42,934 nt of DNA, taken from assembly GCA_002699615.1 (NCBI GenBank), contig PAAM01000026.1, positions 1 to 42,934 of the forward strand. The letters are read 5' to 3'. Made by a program: the position numbers and the translations under genes. The notes beneath the pieces were generated by a model. That model saw only the letters and a program-made list of their open reading frames with translations. It was not told the DNA's origin and searched no databases. Of this stretch, positions 8,821 through 17,034 are shown piece by piece. The stretch's first letter is position 1. Each line of letters opens with the position of its first letter. The DNA is from Rhodobiaceae bacterium (GTDB lineage Bacteria; Pseudomonadota; Alphaproteobacteria; Rhizobiales; TMED25).

Positions 8821-9822
8821 TTATCTCTCTATCATATGTTCCATGGCGCTCGCAATATCCGGCTCAGGACTTTCAATAGCAAATTTTACTGCATCATCAA
8901 CTTCATCCTGAATCTCCTTATATATCTTTTCAATATCATTCCTTGAAAATTTATTATGTTCCAGGAAGTAAAACTCAAGCCTCAGTATTGGGTCTTTATC
9001 ATTTGTTTTCCATGACTCCACCTCGCTTTGATCTCGGTAGGTTCGCGATAAAAATGTATATTCAAATTCAACATGTCCACGTTGCCTGTATGTGTGTGCT
9101 TCTATAAATGATGGGCCCTCATTATTTCGTCCCCTCTGAACTGCTTGATGTGCCGCTTGCCAAACGTCAACGGCGTTATTTCCATCAACCTCATATCTCG
9201 GAATACCAAACGGATCAGCCCTATCTACAATTTTTCCTGATGTTACCTCGGATGTGTGAGTAAATTCTGAATATTGATTGTTTTCACACATAAATATCAT
9301 TGGTAAGTTCCATAATGAACATATATTCATGGCCTCCATTAAAACGCCTTGATTGGCTGCACCATCTCCAAAAAAAATTATTGAAACGGCACCTTTGCCA
9401 TCCATTTTAGATGCTAAGGCCGCGCCCACAGCTAATCCCATACCGCCTGCAACAACACCATTAGCCCCAATTATTCCCTTCTTAAAATCAGCGACGTGCA
9501 TCGAGCCGCCCTTACCCCCACATATTCCCGTCGACTTTCCATAAATCTCAGCCATCATTTTTTTTATATCACCACCTTTTGCGATAAAATGTCCATGCCC
9601 TCTATGCGTACTCGATATCCAATCAGAGTCGTTCAACTGATCACATAAAGGTACCGCAATTGCTTCTTGACCTATATAGAGATGGACGGCACCCGGAAAG
9701 GCTCCATTTTTTGTAGCCTCTCCCAAATGCTCTTCACATTTTCTGATCATGAGCATTTTTTTATAAAGCCTTTTTAGGTCTTCATCTGAAAGATTATTTA
9801 CATATTTCTTGATAGACGTCAT
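8821..9822 (-). CDS. 2-oxoacid/acetoin dehydrogenase-type E1 component, alpha subunit
   Basis: 333 aa. The thiamine diphosphate motif is complete: GDGAANQG at 152-159 ending with NN at 181-182. Also visible are HRGHGHFIAKG (about 73-83) and GGKGGSMH (102-109), typical of acetoin- and pyruvate-dehydrogenase alpha subunits. The usual phosphorylation-loop region reads RGHVEFEYTFLSRTYR, which departs from the common RGHSMSDP form and may reflect a different substrate. It is 3 bp upstream of E1 beta and 8 bp downstream of the Gfo/Idh/MocA gene, all in one direction. Product class is secure; substrate is open. Confidence 0.9.
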   Translation of the reverse strand: MTSIKKYVNNLSDEDLKRLYKKMLMIRKCEEHLGEATKNGAFPGAVHLYIGQEAIAVPLCDQLNDSDWISSTHRGHGHFIAKGGDIKKMMAEIYGKSTGICGGKGGSMHVADFKKGIIGANGVVAGGMGLAVGAALASKMDGKGAVSIIFFGDGAANQGVLMEAMNICSLWNLPMIFMCENNQYSEFTHTSEVTSGKIVDRADPFGIPRYEVDGNNAVDVWQAAHQAVQRGRNNEGPSFIEAHTYRQRGHVEFEYTFLSRTYRDQSEVESWKTNDKDPILRLEFYFLEHNKFSRNDIEKIYKEIQDEVDDAVKFAIESPEPDIASAMEHMIER

Positions 9823-9830
9823 TTTATCAA

Positions 9831-10826
9831 TTAATTGATTATTTTAATAATTTGGTTTTTATCGGCAGAATTAATTATAGACTCCAATATTTGAACATTT
9901 GATATTACTTCATCTATATTAATACGATATGCCGAACGACCCGCAACTGCGTCCGCCCATTCTTCAAAATTTAATTTAACAGTATTTACAACTGGGTGCT
10001 CTTCCACCACTCTTTTACCATGTTTATCACAATAGATAAACTCAGCGGGATCGTCGAAATCAACATTTGATACTTCTCTAATTTCTACCCAACCTTTTTC
10101 GCCAAATACAGTAAACCGCCCATAAAATGGCGTCGATATCATGACAGCGAGTGACGCTGTGACATTATTTCGGAACCTTATATTCACTGATAATGTATCT
10201 TTTTTTGGATGCTCTAAAACTATTGAGCCAGTTTTTGCATAAACAGTCTTCGCTGGACCCAAGAAAGACACGAAAAAATCAGATAAATGTATCCCAAGAG
10301 CGGTCATCCCACCAGCGGGAGCAGATTTTGGGTTCAATCTCCAATTATCTCTATCTAGTTTCATAAAGATATCATGGCTAAAATTTGTCTCCATATGCAA
10401 GATTTCTCCAAGCATACCTTCATCGAGCATCTCTCTAAGCTTGACCATTGCAGGCTCCCAGCGTCTCTCATGGCCCACACCAAGAATGATACCATTTTTC
10501 TTACAAGCCAAAGCCATTCTCTTGATGCTCTCATATTTTAAGGCAACTGGTTTTTCGCAAAATACCTGCTTTCCTTTATTTGCCGCAGAGATTACTTGCT
10601 CTTCATGAAATTGATTTGGTGTTGCCAAGATGACTGCATCGACATATGGACTATCTATTATTTCGTCAAAATCTAAATTCGGGTCAACAGAAAACTCAGA
10701 AAAAATTGGATCACCTTTACTTACTTGAGGATCAAAAGCATGCGTTATATTAATTTTTTTGCTCTCACTGAGACACTTTATTATTTGTTTACCCCACCAA
10801 CCGAGACCAATTACCGCTGCTTTCAT
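9831..10826 (-). CDS. Gfo/Idh/MocA family NAD(P)-dependent oxidoreductase
   Basis: 331 aa. The N-terminal Rossmann fold has GLGWWG at 7-12, and the family-defining EKP is at 91-93 (FCEKPVAL), followed by GVGHERRWEP and the C-terminal beta-sheet domain with GGMTALGIHLSDFF. Such enzymes oxidise or reduce sugars, inositols and related polyols. It is the first gene of the E1-lipoyl-MATE-amidohydrolase run, so it probably performs an early redox step in the same pathway. The 91 bp to the divergent alpha/beta hydrolase would hold the operon promoter. Confidence 0.88.
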   Translation of the reverse strand: MKAAVIGLGWWGKQIIKCLSESKKINITHAFDPQVSKGDPIFSEFSVDPNLDFDEIIDSPYVDAVILATPNQFHEEQVISAANKGKQVFCEKPVALKYESIKRMALACKKNGIILGVGHERRWEPAMVKLREMLDEGMLGEILHMETNFSHDIFMKLDRDNWRLNPKSAPAGGMTALGIHLSDFFVSFLGPAKTVYAKTGSIVLEHPKKDTLSVNIRFRNNVTASLAVMISTPFYGRFTVFGEKGWVEIREVSNVDFDDPAEFIYCDKHGKRVVEEHPVVNTVKLNFEEWADAVAGRSAYRINIDEVISNVQILESIINSADKNQIIKIIN

Positions 10827-10917
10827 AAATAAATCCCCTGTATTTGAATATTTTGTAAGTTTATTTTTTTTTTAAATAAATATATATTCAATTATATATA
10901 CACAAAGGGCTTTGTAA
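10827..10917. promoter_or_regulatory. AT-rich divergent intergenic region, presumed two promoters
   Basis: This 91-bp gap separates the start codons of the Gfo/Idh/MocA gene (minus) and the alpha/beta hydrolase (plus). It is almost pure A+T, with a run of about ten T and alternating TA tracts. Since both genes start here and no other gene precedes them, both promoters must lie inside it. I could not pick a convincing -35/-10 pair against this background. AAAGGG at 10904-10909 serves as the hydrolase ribosome site. Confidence 0.4.
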
Positions 10918-12048
10918 ATGGGAGATCAAATTAAATTTAGCGCAGGAGAGAATCCGTATGCTGTTGAGTATGGAGGTTTCTACAGGAGGTGGATGCCTAT
11001 GTTGACTGATATAGACGAACTTGTGACCGCTGTTGGTAAGATCAAGAGTACGACTGAGGAGTCTTGGATTCCAGTATGGAGTGCGTTTGCTTATGAACAT
11101 GAAAGAAAAGGTGATGAATTCATAAAGGGAAACAAAAAAGAGAAAGCATATAATGAGTTTATGCTGTCAAAAACGTACCTATCTATTGCAAGATACCCAG
11201 GTGAGATAACTGAGAGTAAAAGAAAAATTAGCGCTGAATGCTCAAGGGTTTACAGGAAAGCATGTGAGCTACTCGAGCCCAAAGTTGAAATTGTTAAAGT
11301 CAGTTGTGGTGATAAAGAAATAACATGTCATTTTAGATGTCCAAACGGGGCTGACAAAACTGCAGCAGTTCTTATCATGTGCGGAGCTGATATGTTTAAG
11401 GAAGATAGAGGTTGGGCCTCGCAGCATGCCATTGATAATGGTTTAGCTTCGCTTGTAATGGATGGGCCCGCTACCGGAGAAAATCCGTTTCCTTGGGAAC
11501 CTGAGTCAGTATCAGCTTGGATGGCGGCTATCGACTACCTTGCAGGCAGACCTGAAGTTGATGAAAATAAAATAGGTGCCTTTGGTATAAGTAGAGGAGG
11601 CTATTCTGTTGTACAACTTGCAGGATCCTATCCTGAAATGGTCAAAGCTATAGTTGCAAATGCAGGGCATCCCTTTGGTTACAAGATGACTGAAGAAGAA
11701 ATGATAAATTTTGTCAAAGCACGGAATGATAGAGCCCAGCATGTCTTTGGGCAGATAGGCGACCCACCATCTTTTCCACCTTGGACAGCAGAAAAAGAGC
11801 AGATGTTATTTGAAAAATGGTCATTAAGTAGTCTTGGTATACTTGATAAGATAAATCAGCCAATGCTTCTGATTAATGGTAAAAAAGATCATCTGGCACC
11901 TATTGGAAATATCTACTTTATGCTAGAGAATGGTCCACCGCATGGAAGAGAGGCTCGCATTTACCCAGATGCTGGACATTGCGCATTCAAGTATCAGGAT
12001 CATTGGGCTGCCGCGTCGTTTGAATGGCTCTCTAAAAAGCTATCATAA
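10918..12048 (+). CDS. alpha/beta hydrolase, FrsA / 2,6-dihydroxypseudooxynicotine hydrolase-like
   Basis: 376 aa with a helical N-terminal region of about 120 residues, then an alpha/beta-hydrolase fold. The nucleophile elbow is GISRGG with Ser225; the acid is probably Asp324 (NGKKDHLAP) and the base His354 (DAGHCAF). The long N-terminal cap plus DGPATGEN and WEPESVSAWMAAIDYL recall the FrsA-like/DHPON-hydrolase group, some of which cleave C-C bonds in 1,3-dicarbonyl compounds. AAAGGG lies 8 nt before the ATG. The gene is alone on its strand, divergent from the Gfo/Idh/MocA operon and convergent with the GMC oxidoreductase (1-bp gap). The substrate is unknown. Confidence 0.83.
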   Translation: MGDQIKFSAGENPYAVEYGGFYRRWMPMLTDIDELVTAVGKIKSTTEESWIPVWSAFAYEHERKGDEFIKGNKKEKAYNEFMLSKTYLSIARYPGEITESKRKISAECSRVYRKACELLEPKVEIVKVSCGDKEITCHFRCPNGADKTAAVLIMCGADMFKEDRGWASQHAIDNGLASLVMDGPATGENPFPWEPESVSAWMAAIDYLAGRPEVDENKIGAFGISRGGYSVVQLAGSYPEMVKAIVANAGHPFGYKMTEEEMINFVKARNDRAQHVFGQIGDPPSFPPWTAEKEQMLFEKWSLSSLGILDKINQPMLLINGKKDHLAPIGNIYFMLENGPPHGREARIYPDAGHCAFKYQDHWAAASFEWLSKKLS

Positions 12049-12049
12049 A

Positions 12050-13753
12050 TTAATTTGAGGAAAGTATCTTATCTGAAATCTTTTCCGCAGTCATAAGGGT
12101 TGGGAAATTTAGGTTTGCGCATGGTACTATTGGAAAAATTGATGCATCAACAACCCTCAAACCATCTATTCCATGCACTCGACCCTCATTATCAGTCACA
12201 GCCATTTTATCAGTTTTGGCACCCATTCTGCAGGTACATGATGCATGCCAAACACCAACAGTTGATTTTTTAATAAAATCTGAGAGGACTTCGTCATCTG
12301 ACATCAGTATGGATAATTCAGGGGCTTCAATAACAAATTTATTTAGTAAATACCTCCTCAACGCATCCGGCCCATCAAGCATTTTGGAGAAGATTTTTGT
12401 GAGTATTTTATTTTGTAGATTAACCTTTCCAACCTGCCTCACCTTATCACCATAAACTGCAGCAAAGACCTCCTTAGATATCCTCTGAAATGGATCAGTT
12501 TGCTGGATTAAAACCATTTTCCGAAAACCCTCCATCAAACGAATGAGATCTCTCTCGTCGGAAAGTAAATTAAAATCAACAATCGGCTCGTCATAGGGAT
12601 CTGTGGTACTCAATCTTACTTGCCCGGTCTCAGAGTAAGTTCTATTTACAAATAAAATAAATGCAGCTAATTGATCACCAATTGAATGCCAAGCCGTCTT
12701 TGAACATACTGCAACATACATATCACCTTTTGGGATATTCTTAAGGCCAGATGAATAACGCATGCCAACAAGAAGATGTCGTCTTGAATATTCATTAATT
12801 CGTGCCTCAGGTTTTATGAATGAGGCAATATTAATTGACGGGTGATCCATTAGCCTTTGTCCAACGCCACCAAGATTCTTTAGTACATTTATGCCCTTAT
12901 CTTTGAGGTCCATTGCAGGGCCAATTCCTGCCCTCATCAAATGGGCTGGGGAGTGAATTGCGCCTGAACTTAATATTATTTCTTTTGCAAGAAATTTCTT
13001 ATCTTTGCCTTCAATCCTAACCCTTACACCGATACATTTTTTCCCATCAAAAAGAATTTCTTTAACGAATGACTCGGTCATTATTGTTAGATTCTTACGA
13101 TTTCGGATGCCTTGTGTCAGATAGCCCATTGCTGCTGAAACCCTTCTCTCGTAAATAAATGAGCCAGTTACAGGGAAATAGCCATCCTCAAACTTTCCAT
13201 TTTGATCTTCAAGGTATTTGAGTCCTGCTTCCTCAAATGCGGATGCAGATGCTTTGGCATGACCATTCCAAATATCAGGAAAAATTCGGCTGACTGGAAT
13301 ATTTCCATCATTACCATGAAATGGGCCTTGAAAATCTGAGTCCTTTTCTACTTTTTTAAAATATGGGAGTACGTTATCCCACGACCAACCTTTTGCCCCT
13401 CTTTCCTCCCATATGCTGTAATCGTTTGGCGCACCCCTATTAGCGACTAACCCGTTTATAGACGAACCACCTCCAAGAACCCTTGCTTGTTCATATTTCC
13501 TGAGTGGAATTTGATCTTCATCCTTCATGTTATGAGACTTAACTTCGGTACTAACCTTCAGCTCCGTCCAATGAAATCTCGTGTCAAGATAGGCATAACC
13601 GGGATATGTATCTAAAATTTGCTCCGGGACCTTTCCTGGCGGAGTGTCAGGACCTGCTTCACATAATAAAACTTTATTTTTTGAATTAGAGGTTAGCCTG
13701 TTTGCAAGGACTGAGCCAGCTGATCCTCCCCCAACAATTATATAATCAAACAT
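12050..13753 (-). CDS. GMC family FAD-dependent oxidoreductase (choline dehydrogenase-like)
   Basis: 567 aa, full length. The FAD-binding motif GGGSAG is at residues 8-13, the GMC signature region includes RVLGGGSSINGLV, and the catalytic His503 lies in VWHASCTCRMG with Asn547 in CANLNFPT. GMC enzymes oxidise primary or secondary alcohols to carbonyls. It resembles BetA but there is no betaine-pathway partner nearby, so the alcohol substrate is open. The tandem-barrel protein lies 16 bp upstream on the same strand and is likely co-transcribed. Confidence 0.9.
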   Translation of the reverse strand: MFDYIIVGGGSAGSVLANRLTSNSKNKVLLCEAGPDTPPGKVPEQILDTYPGYAYLDTRFHWTELKVSTEVKSHNMKDEDQIPLRKYEQARVLGGGSSINGLVANRGAPNDYSIWEERGAKGWSWDNVLPYFKKVEKDSDFQGPFHGNDGNIPVSRIFPDIWNGHAKASASAFEEAGLKYLEDQNGKFEDGYFPVTGSFIYERRVSAAMGYLTQGIRNRKNLTIMTESFVKEILFDGKKCIGVRVRIEGKDKKFLAKEIILSSGAIHSPAHLMRAGIGPAMDLKDKGINVLKNLGGVGQRLMDHPSINIASFIKPEARINEYSRRHLLVGMRYSSGLKNIPKGDMYVAVCSKTAWHSIGDQLAAFILFVNRTYSETGQVRLSTTDPYDEPIVDFNLLSDERDLIRLMEGFRKMVLIQQTDPFQRISKEVFAAVYGDKVRQVGKVNLQNKILTKIFSKMLDGPDALRRYLLNKFVIEAPELSILMSDDEVLSDFIKKSTVGVWHASCTCRMGAKTDKMAVTDNEGRVHGIDGLRVVDASIFPIVPCANLNFPTLMTAEKISDKILSSN

Positions 13754-13769
13754 TTACCTAAACTCCCAA

Positions 13770-14504
13770 TTATGTGACCGGAGGCCACAATCTCTCTGCC
13801 ACAGATGGTGATCCTGGCGCATGCACGGTGTAGTTATGAATCTTGTGTGTCCATTTATCATCAGTTAAACCCATAGCTTCATGTTTTTCTTCAAAATTCT
13901 TTCTTCGATCTTCCAAAGAAGTAAACTCATATAAAACTGAGAATTTGGCCCATCCTGCGGCACAAAGCATTGTCCTGGCAGCAATACATCCAGAAAGCCT
14001 TGCAATCGCAGGAAGTCTGTGTTGTGTATACCATGAACACACATCAAACTCATCATCAATGGTTTTTGTTCGAAAACTTCCCATTTGTATCACAGGACCT
14101 GGTGTTGTTGCTGGAGTTTTTAGATTAGTTTCAGGGCCGTCCACTCTTGATACAACTTGAAATAAACACTCGCGCATATTTTTACGTTTTTTTAGTTGGG
14201 CTTGTTGGGCAATACCACTATCATTTACAAACTTTTCATTTCCTGTGAGTGTCGCAATTGATGCAGCACCAATCAGCTGTATATATTGAGATCCTTGGCC
14301 AATGTCATCAGTCGCTCTCGGTAAATTATCTCTTATAGCTTTCATTCCAGTTCCTTCATTTGCCCCAGCTTTGTAATGTGAGGCCCACAAGCAACCTGTT
14401 TTTGATTGAATGAAAGGAAGATAATCATTGTGCATCCAATCGAAGTATTCTAGGTCATTATTATCTTCTAAGTCATACCAAATTGCCCATATTGCATCAT
14501 CCAT
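13770..14504 (-). CDS. unrecognised protein with two EthD-like dimeric alpha+beta-barrel halves
   Basis: 244 aa from ATG at 14504; AAAGGGA ends 7 nt before this ATG, while the GTG one codon earlier (14507) is too close. I recognise no named family. The sequence looks like two related halves: an N-half with WYDLEDNN, DWMHNDYLPFI and GCLWASHYKAG, and a C-half with DVCSWYTQHRLPAI, GCIAARTMLC and AKFSVLYEF. Each repeats the order strand, W/Y-rich helix with an H-x-LP element, then a strand, as in EthD-like ferredoxin-fold proteins. There is no signal peptide or membrane helix. It precedes the GMC oxidoreductase by 16 bp and may act on the same substrate; that role is inference. Confidence 0.6.
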   Translation of the reverse strand: MDDAIWAIWYDLEDNNDLEYFDWMHNDYLPFIQSKTGCLWASHYKAGANEGTGMKAIRDNLPRATDDIGQGSQYIQLIGAASIATLTGNEKFVNDSGIAQQAQLKKRKNMRECLFQVVSRVDGPETNLKTPATTPGPVIQMGSFRTKTIDDEFDVCSWYTQHRLPAIARLSGCIAARTMLCAAGWAKFSVLYEFTSLEDRRKNFEEKHEAMGLTDDKWTHKIHNYTVHAPGSPSVAERLWPPVT

Positions 14505-14607
14505 CACTATTTCCCTTTAATTATATCCGAAAAATGATTAGTGTTTTAATGCTAATGTATTAATAGTAAGATATCAAAATATTTTTTAATTCTTTGGAGG
14601 TGTTTAA

Positions 14608-15024
14608 ATGGTCGATAATACGGAATTCCAGATGTTACATACGATGCTTAGAGTAAGGGATTTAGACAAATCAATAGATTTTTATACTAAATTTTTGGGG
14701 ATGGCACTGCTCAGAAAAAGGGAGGTTCCTGAAGCAAAATATACTAATGTGTTTGTTGGCTACGGACCTGAAGATACGCACGCTGTGTTGGAGTTAACAT
14801 ATAATTGGGAACAGGATGAAGACTATGAAATTGGAACAGCATATGGGCATATTGCCTTAGGTGTAAGAGGCATATACGATATTTGTGATAAGCTTGAGGC
14901 CGCGGGAGTCAATATACCACGAAAACCAGGCCCCGTAAAACATGGTACGACCCATATAGCTTTTATCGAGGATCCTGACGGCTATAAGATTGAAATTGTT
15001 GATTTAGATACGCGTACTATATAA
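14608..15024 (+). CDS. gloA: lactoylglutathione lyase (glyoxalase I)
   Basis: 138 aa, single VOC-domain repeat pair. The four metal ligands are visible at the spacing of bacterial GloA: His11 (MLHTMLRV), Glu62 (LELTYN), His81 (GHIALGV) and Glu129 (KIEIVD), together with [11 protein letters not shown]. It converts the hemithioacetal of methylglyoxal and glutathione to S-lactoylglutathione. A strong ribosome site GGAGGTG at 14596-14602 fixes the ATG. It is divergent from the tandem-barrel gene across about 100 bp and convergent with an MFS gene 14 bp away. The glutathione partner fits the glutathionyl-hydroquinone reductase elsewhere in the window. Confidence 0.92.
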   Translation: MVDNTEFQMLHTMLRVRDLDKSIDFYTKFLGMALLRKREVPEAKYTNVFVGYGPEDTHAVLELTYNWEQDEDYEIGTAYGHIALGVRGIYDICDKLEAAGVNIPRKPGPVKHGTTHIAFIEDPDGYKIEIVDLDTRTI

Positions 15025-15038
15025 AAATTAGCGCCTTT

Positions 15039-16256
15039 TTATTGTTTTGACGATGGTATGAGAGAGGCAATTATTAAGGTTATGATACATACTGCAGATA
15101 AGATAATGAAGATTATTTCCAAACCATATCTGTCTGCAATAATACCTGCAATCATTGCAAAAAGTGCTGCCGAACCAACTTGCATCATGAATAAAAGACT
15201 TATAACACTACCAGAAGTTTTGGAGGGTGCGATATCAAGTGCCCAACCTTGGACAACTGGCCGCCCGGCATAAATTGCAAAACCAATTACTGCTGATAAT
15301 AATATAATTAATATATTGCTACTAATTAACGGGTAAAATGGCACCAAAACTCCAGAAACTAAGAGAGAGGAGATCGCAATAATTTTTCTTCCATGCCTAT
15401 CCGATAAGTGACCAGCGATGGGTCCTGAAATTAAGCCACCCATTTGCATTGAGAACAACGAAGCTCCAATAACTGCAGCACTGGCGCCTTCATTTGCAAC
15501 AAGATATAAGGGCATAAAAATAAGTACACCATTTTGCGTTACGGTCCTTACCCCCGCAACCAAAAATAGTGGAATTAATTGAAAATTCAAAAGTAAAAGC
15601 TTTAAGTCCGCAAAATAATTATCATCTTTCTCGCTAGTGATTTCTTTATTACTATTTTTCTTATCGTTCAAAAAGAAAATAATTATCAGCACTAATATAA
15701 AAAGTGGCAAAGATAAAAGTATTGAGGTTGTGTTCCAAGATAAATTACTTCCATTAATTGTTACATACGTAAGAAAAAATGCTGCAAGCAGCGGTGATAA
15801 TGCATCACCCAAGCTTGCGCCAATACTGTGGATTGATAAAACAAAACCTCTATTTTCTGGATAATTTACAGATAAATATGTAATAGCCGCAGGATGCCAA
15901 AGACTAATACAAACTCCTATCATCGCGACGCTGATAAAAAGTAAATATATCGTTGAAGACATACTCATAAGCACCATTGCAAATCCACCAATCAGAAGTG
16001 AGTATGCTTGGAAATTTGTATATTTTTCACTCCCACGTAAATCTACTAATGGTCCACTTATTGCGTTTGAAAAGAAAGTAGAGAAGTGAAATACAGTCAT
16101 AATTAAACCGGCCTGAGTATAGCTTAGACCAAGATCTAAAATAATATATGGTAACAGAATATATATTGCAGCATTAACCCAATGCGTGCCGCCGTGGCCA
16201 GCAGCGACTAGAATTGATGGCATTTGTGGCTTTAAAATATTTTTTACAATATCCAT
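15039..16256 (-). CDS. MFS transporter (fosmidomycin-resistance-like group), copy 1
   Basis: 405 aa from the ATG at 16256, which is 4 bp after the aldolase stop; a longer frame to 16328 would only add residues inside the aldolase gene. About 12 membrane helices. The opening AAGHGGTHWVNAAIYILLP and the loop GHLSDRHGRK match the second MFS copy at 17035-18243 closely in place and wording. This places both in one subfamily resembling Fsr-type exporters or organic-acid carriers. It is the last gene of the tRNA-MFS-aldolase-MFS series. The substrate is unknown; it is possibly linked to the aldolase's substrate or product. Confidence 0.85.
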   Translation of the reverse strand: MDIVKNILKPQMPSILVAAGHGGTHWVNAAIYILLPYIILDLGLSYTQAGLIMTVFHFSTFFSNAISGPLVDLRGSEKYTNFQAYSLLIGGFAMVLMSMSSTIYLLFISVAMIGVCISLWHPAAITYLSVNYPENRGFVLSIHSIGASLGDALSPLLAAFFLTYVTINGSNLSWNTTSILLSLPLFILVLIIIFFLNDKKNSNKEITSEKDDNYFADLKLLLLNFQLIPLFLVAGVRTVTQNGVLIFMPLYLVANEGASAAVIGASLFSMQMGGLISGPIAGHLSDRHGRKIIAISSLLVSGVLVPFYPLISSNILIILLSAVIGFAIYAGRPVVQGWALDIAPSKTSGSVISLLFMMQVGSAALFAMIAGIIADRYGLEIIFIILSAVCIITLIIASLIPSSKQ

Positions 16257-16260
16257 TATT

Positions 16261-17028
16261 TTAGCTTTTGAGTCGGTCAACTCTATCTTTTGATGCAGAG
16301 AGCAAGAAACCAATATCCTGACCTGCAAGAAAGAAATTAGCTCCCATTTCTATATAATTCTTTGCAGCTTTTTCATCTTTAACACCGCCAGAGCCGAGCC
16401 ATTTGTTATATTTCTTGCACGCCAATGCAGTTTTTTCATAAAATTTTTCTATTTTTGGATTTCCAAAATCCTGAGGACAACCACTCGCCATTGCTAGATC
16501 ATTTGTACCAATCATTATGACGTCAATCCCATCAACGGATGCGATTTCATCAATCGACTCAATTGCGGCTGGTGTTTCAACCATAGCAATGAGCATGGTT
16601 TCTGAGTTTAACGCTCTGGTTGCCTCTGATAGGTCAACACTACGATAATCATAGTGAACGATGCCTCCGCCTACACCACGAGAACCCTCTGGTTGAAATT
16701 TTGCAATATCAACTAATTTCGCTGCCTCTTCTGGTTTTTCAACATGTGGTAATACAATACCCATCGCACCGTTATCAAGTATCCTCGAGACCATTGTATA
16801 TCCATTAATTGGTATTCTGACAATTGGTGTCAAACCTGTTTTTAACGCCATTGCCGACATTTGTGAAACTGTGTCAGTAGTTAACGCACCATGCTCCAGA
16901 TCAAGAAAAAGCCAGTCAAATCCGGCAGTTTTCATCAGTGGTACAACTTCAACAACTCTCGATTGAACAATTCCTACCCCGAGTGTAAGTTCATTATTCG
17001 CTAATTTATGTTTAGTTTCATTTAACAT
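16261..17028 (-). CDS. HpcH/HpaI family aldolase (2-keto-3-deoxy acid aldolase type)
   Basis: 255 aa, a (beta/alpha)8 class II pyruvate aldolase. Visible are LFLDLEHGALT (Glu45-His46), VRIP with Arg71 for the pyruvate carboxylate, VETPAAIESI with metal ligand Glu151, and GTNDLAM with metal ligand Asp177. Spacing matches HpaI of the 4-hydroxyphenylacetate pathway and RhmA of rhamnonate breakdown. It cleaves 2-keto-3-deoxy acids to pyruvate plus an aldehyde. It lies 6 bp after one MFS gene and 4 bp before the other, so the three are almost certainly one transcript. The specific substrate is not determined by sequence. Confidence 0.9.
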   Translation of the reverse strand: MLNETKHKLANNELTLGVGIVQSRVVEVVPLMKTAGFDWLFLDLEHGALTTDTVSQMSAMALKTGLTPIVRIPINGYTMVSRILDNGAMGIVLPHVEKPEEAAKLVDIAKFQPEGSRGVGGGIVHYDYRSVDLSEATRALNSETMLIAMVETPAAIESIDEIASVDGIDVIMIGTNDLAMASGCPQDFGNPKIEKFYEKTALACKKYNKWLGSGGVKDEKAAKNYIEMGANFFLAGQDIGFLLSASKDRVDRLKS

Positions 17029-17034
17029 GATTAT

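Noticed and set aside
16257-16328. N-terminal extension of the first MFS gene into the aldolase
   Set aside because: It would overlap the aldolase end by 68 bp; the ATG at 16256 lies 4 bp after the aldolase stop and matches the paralogue's start.
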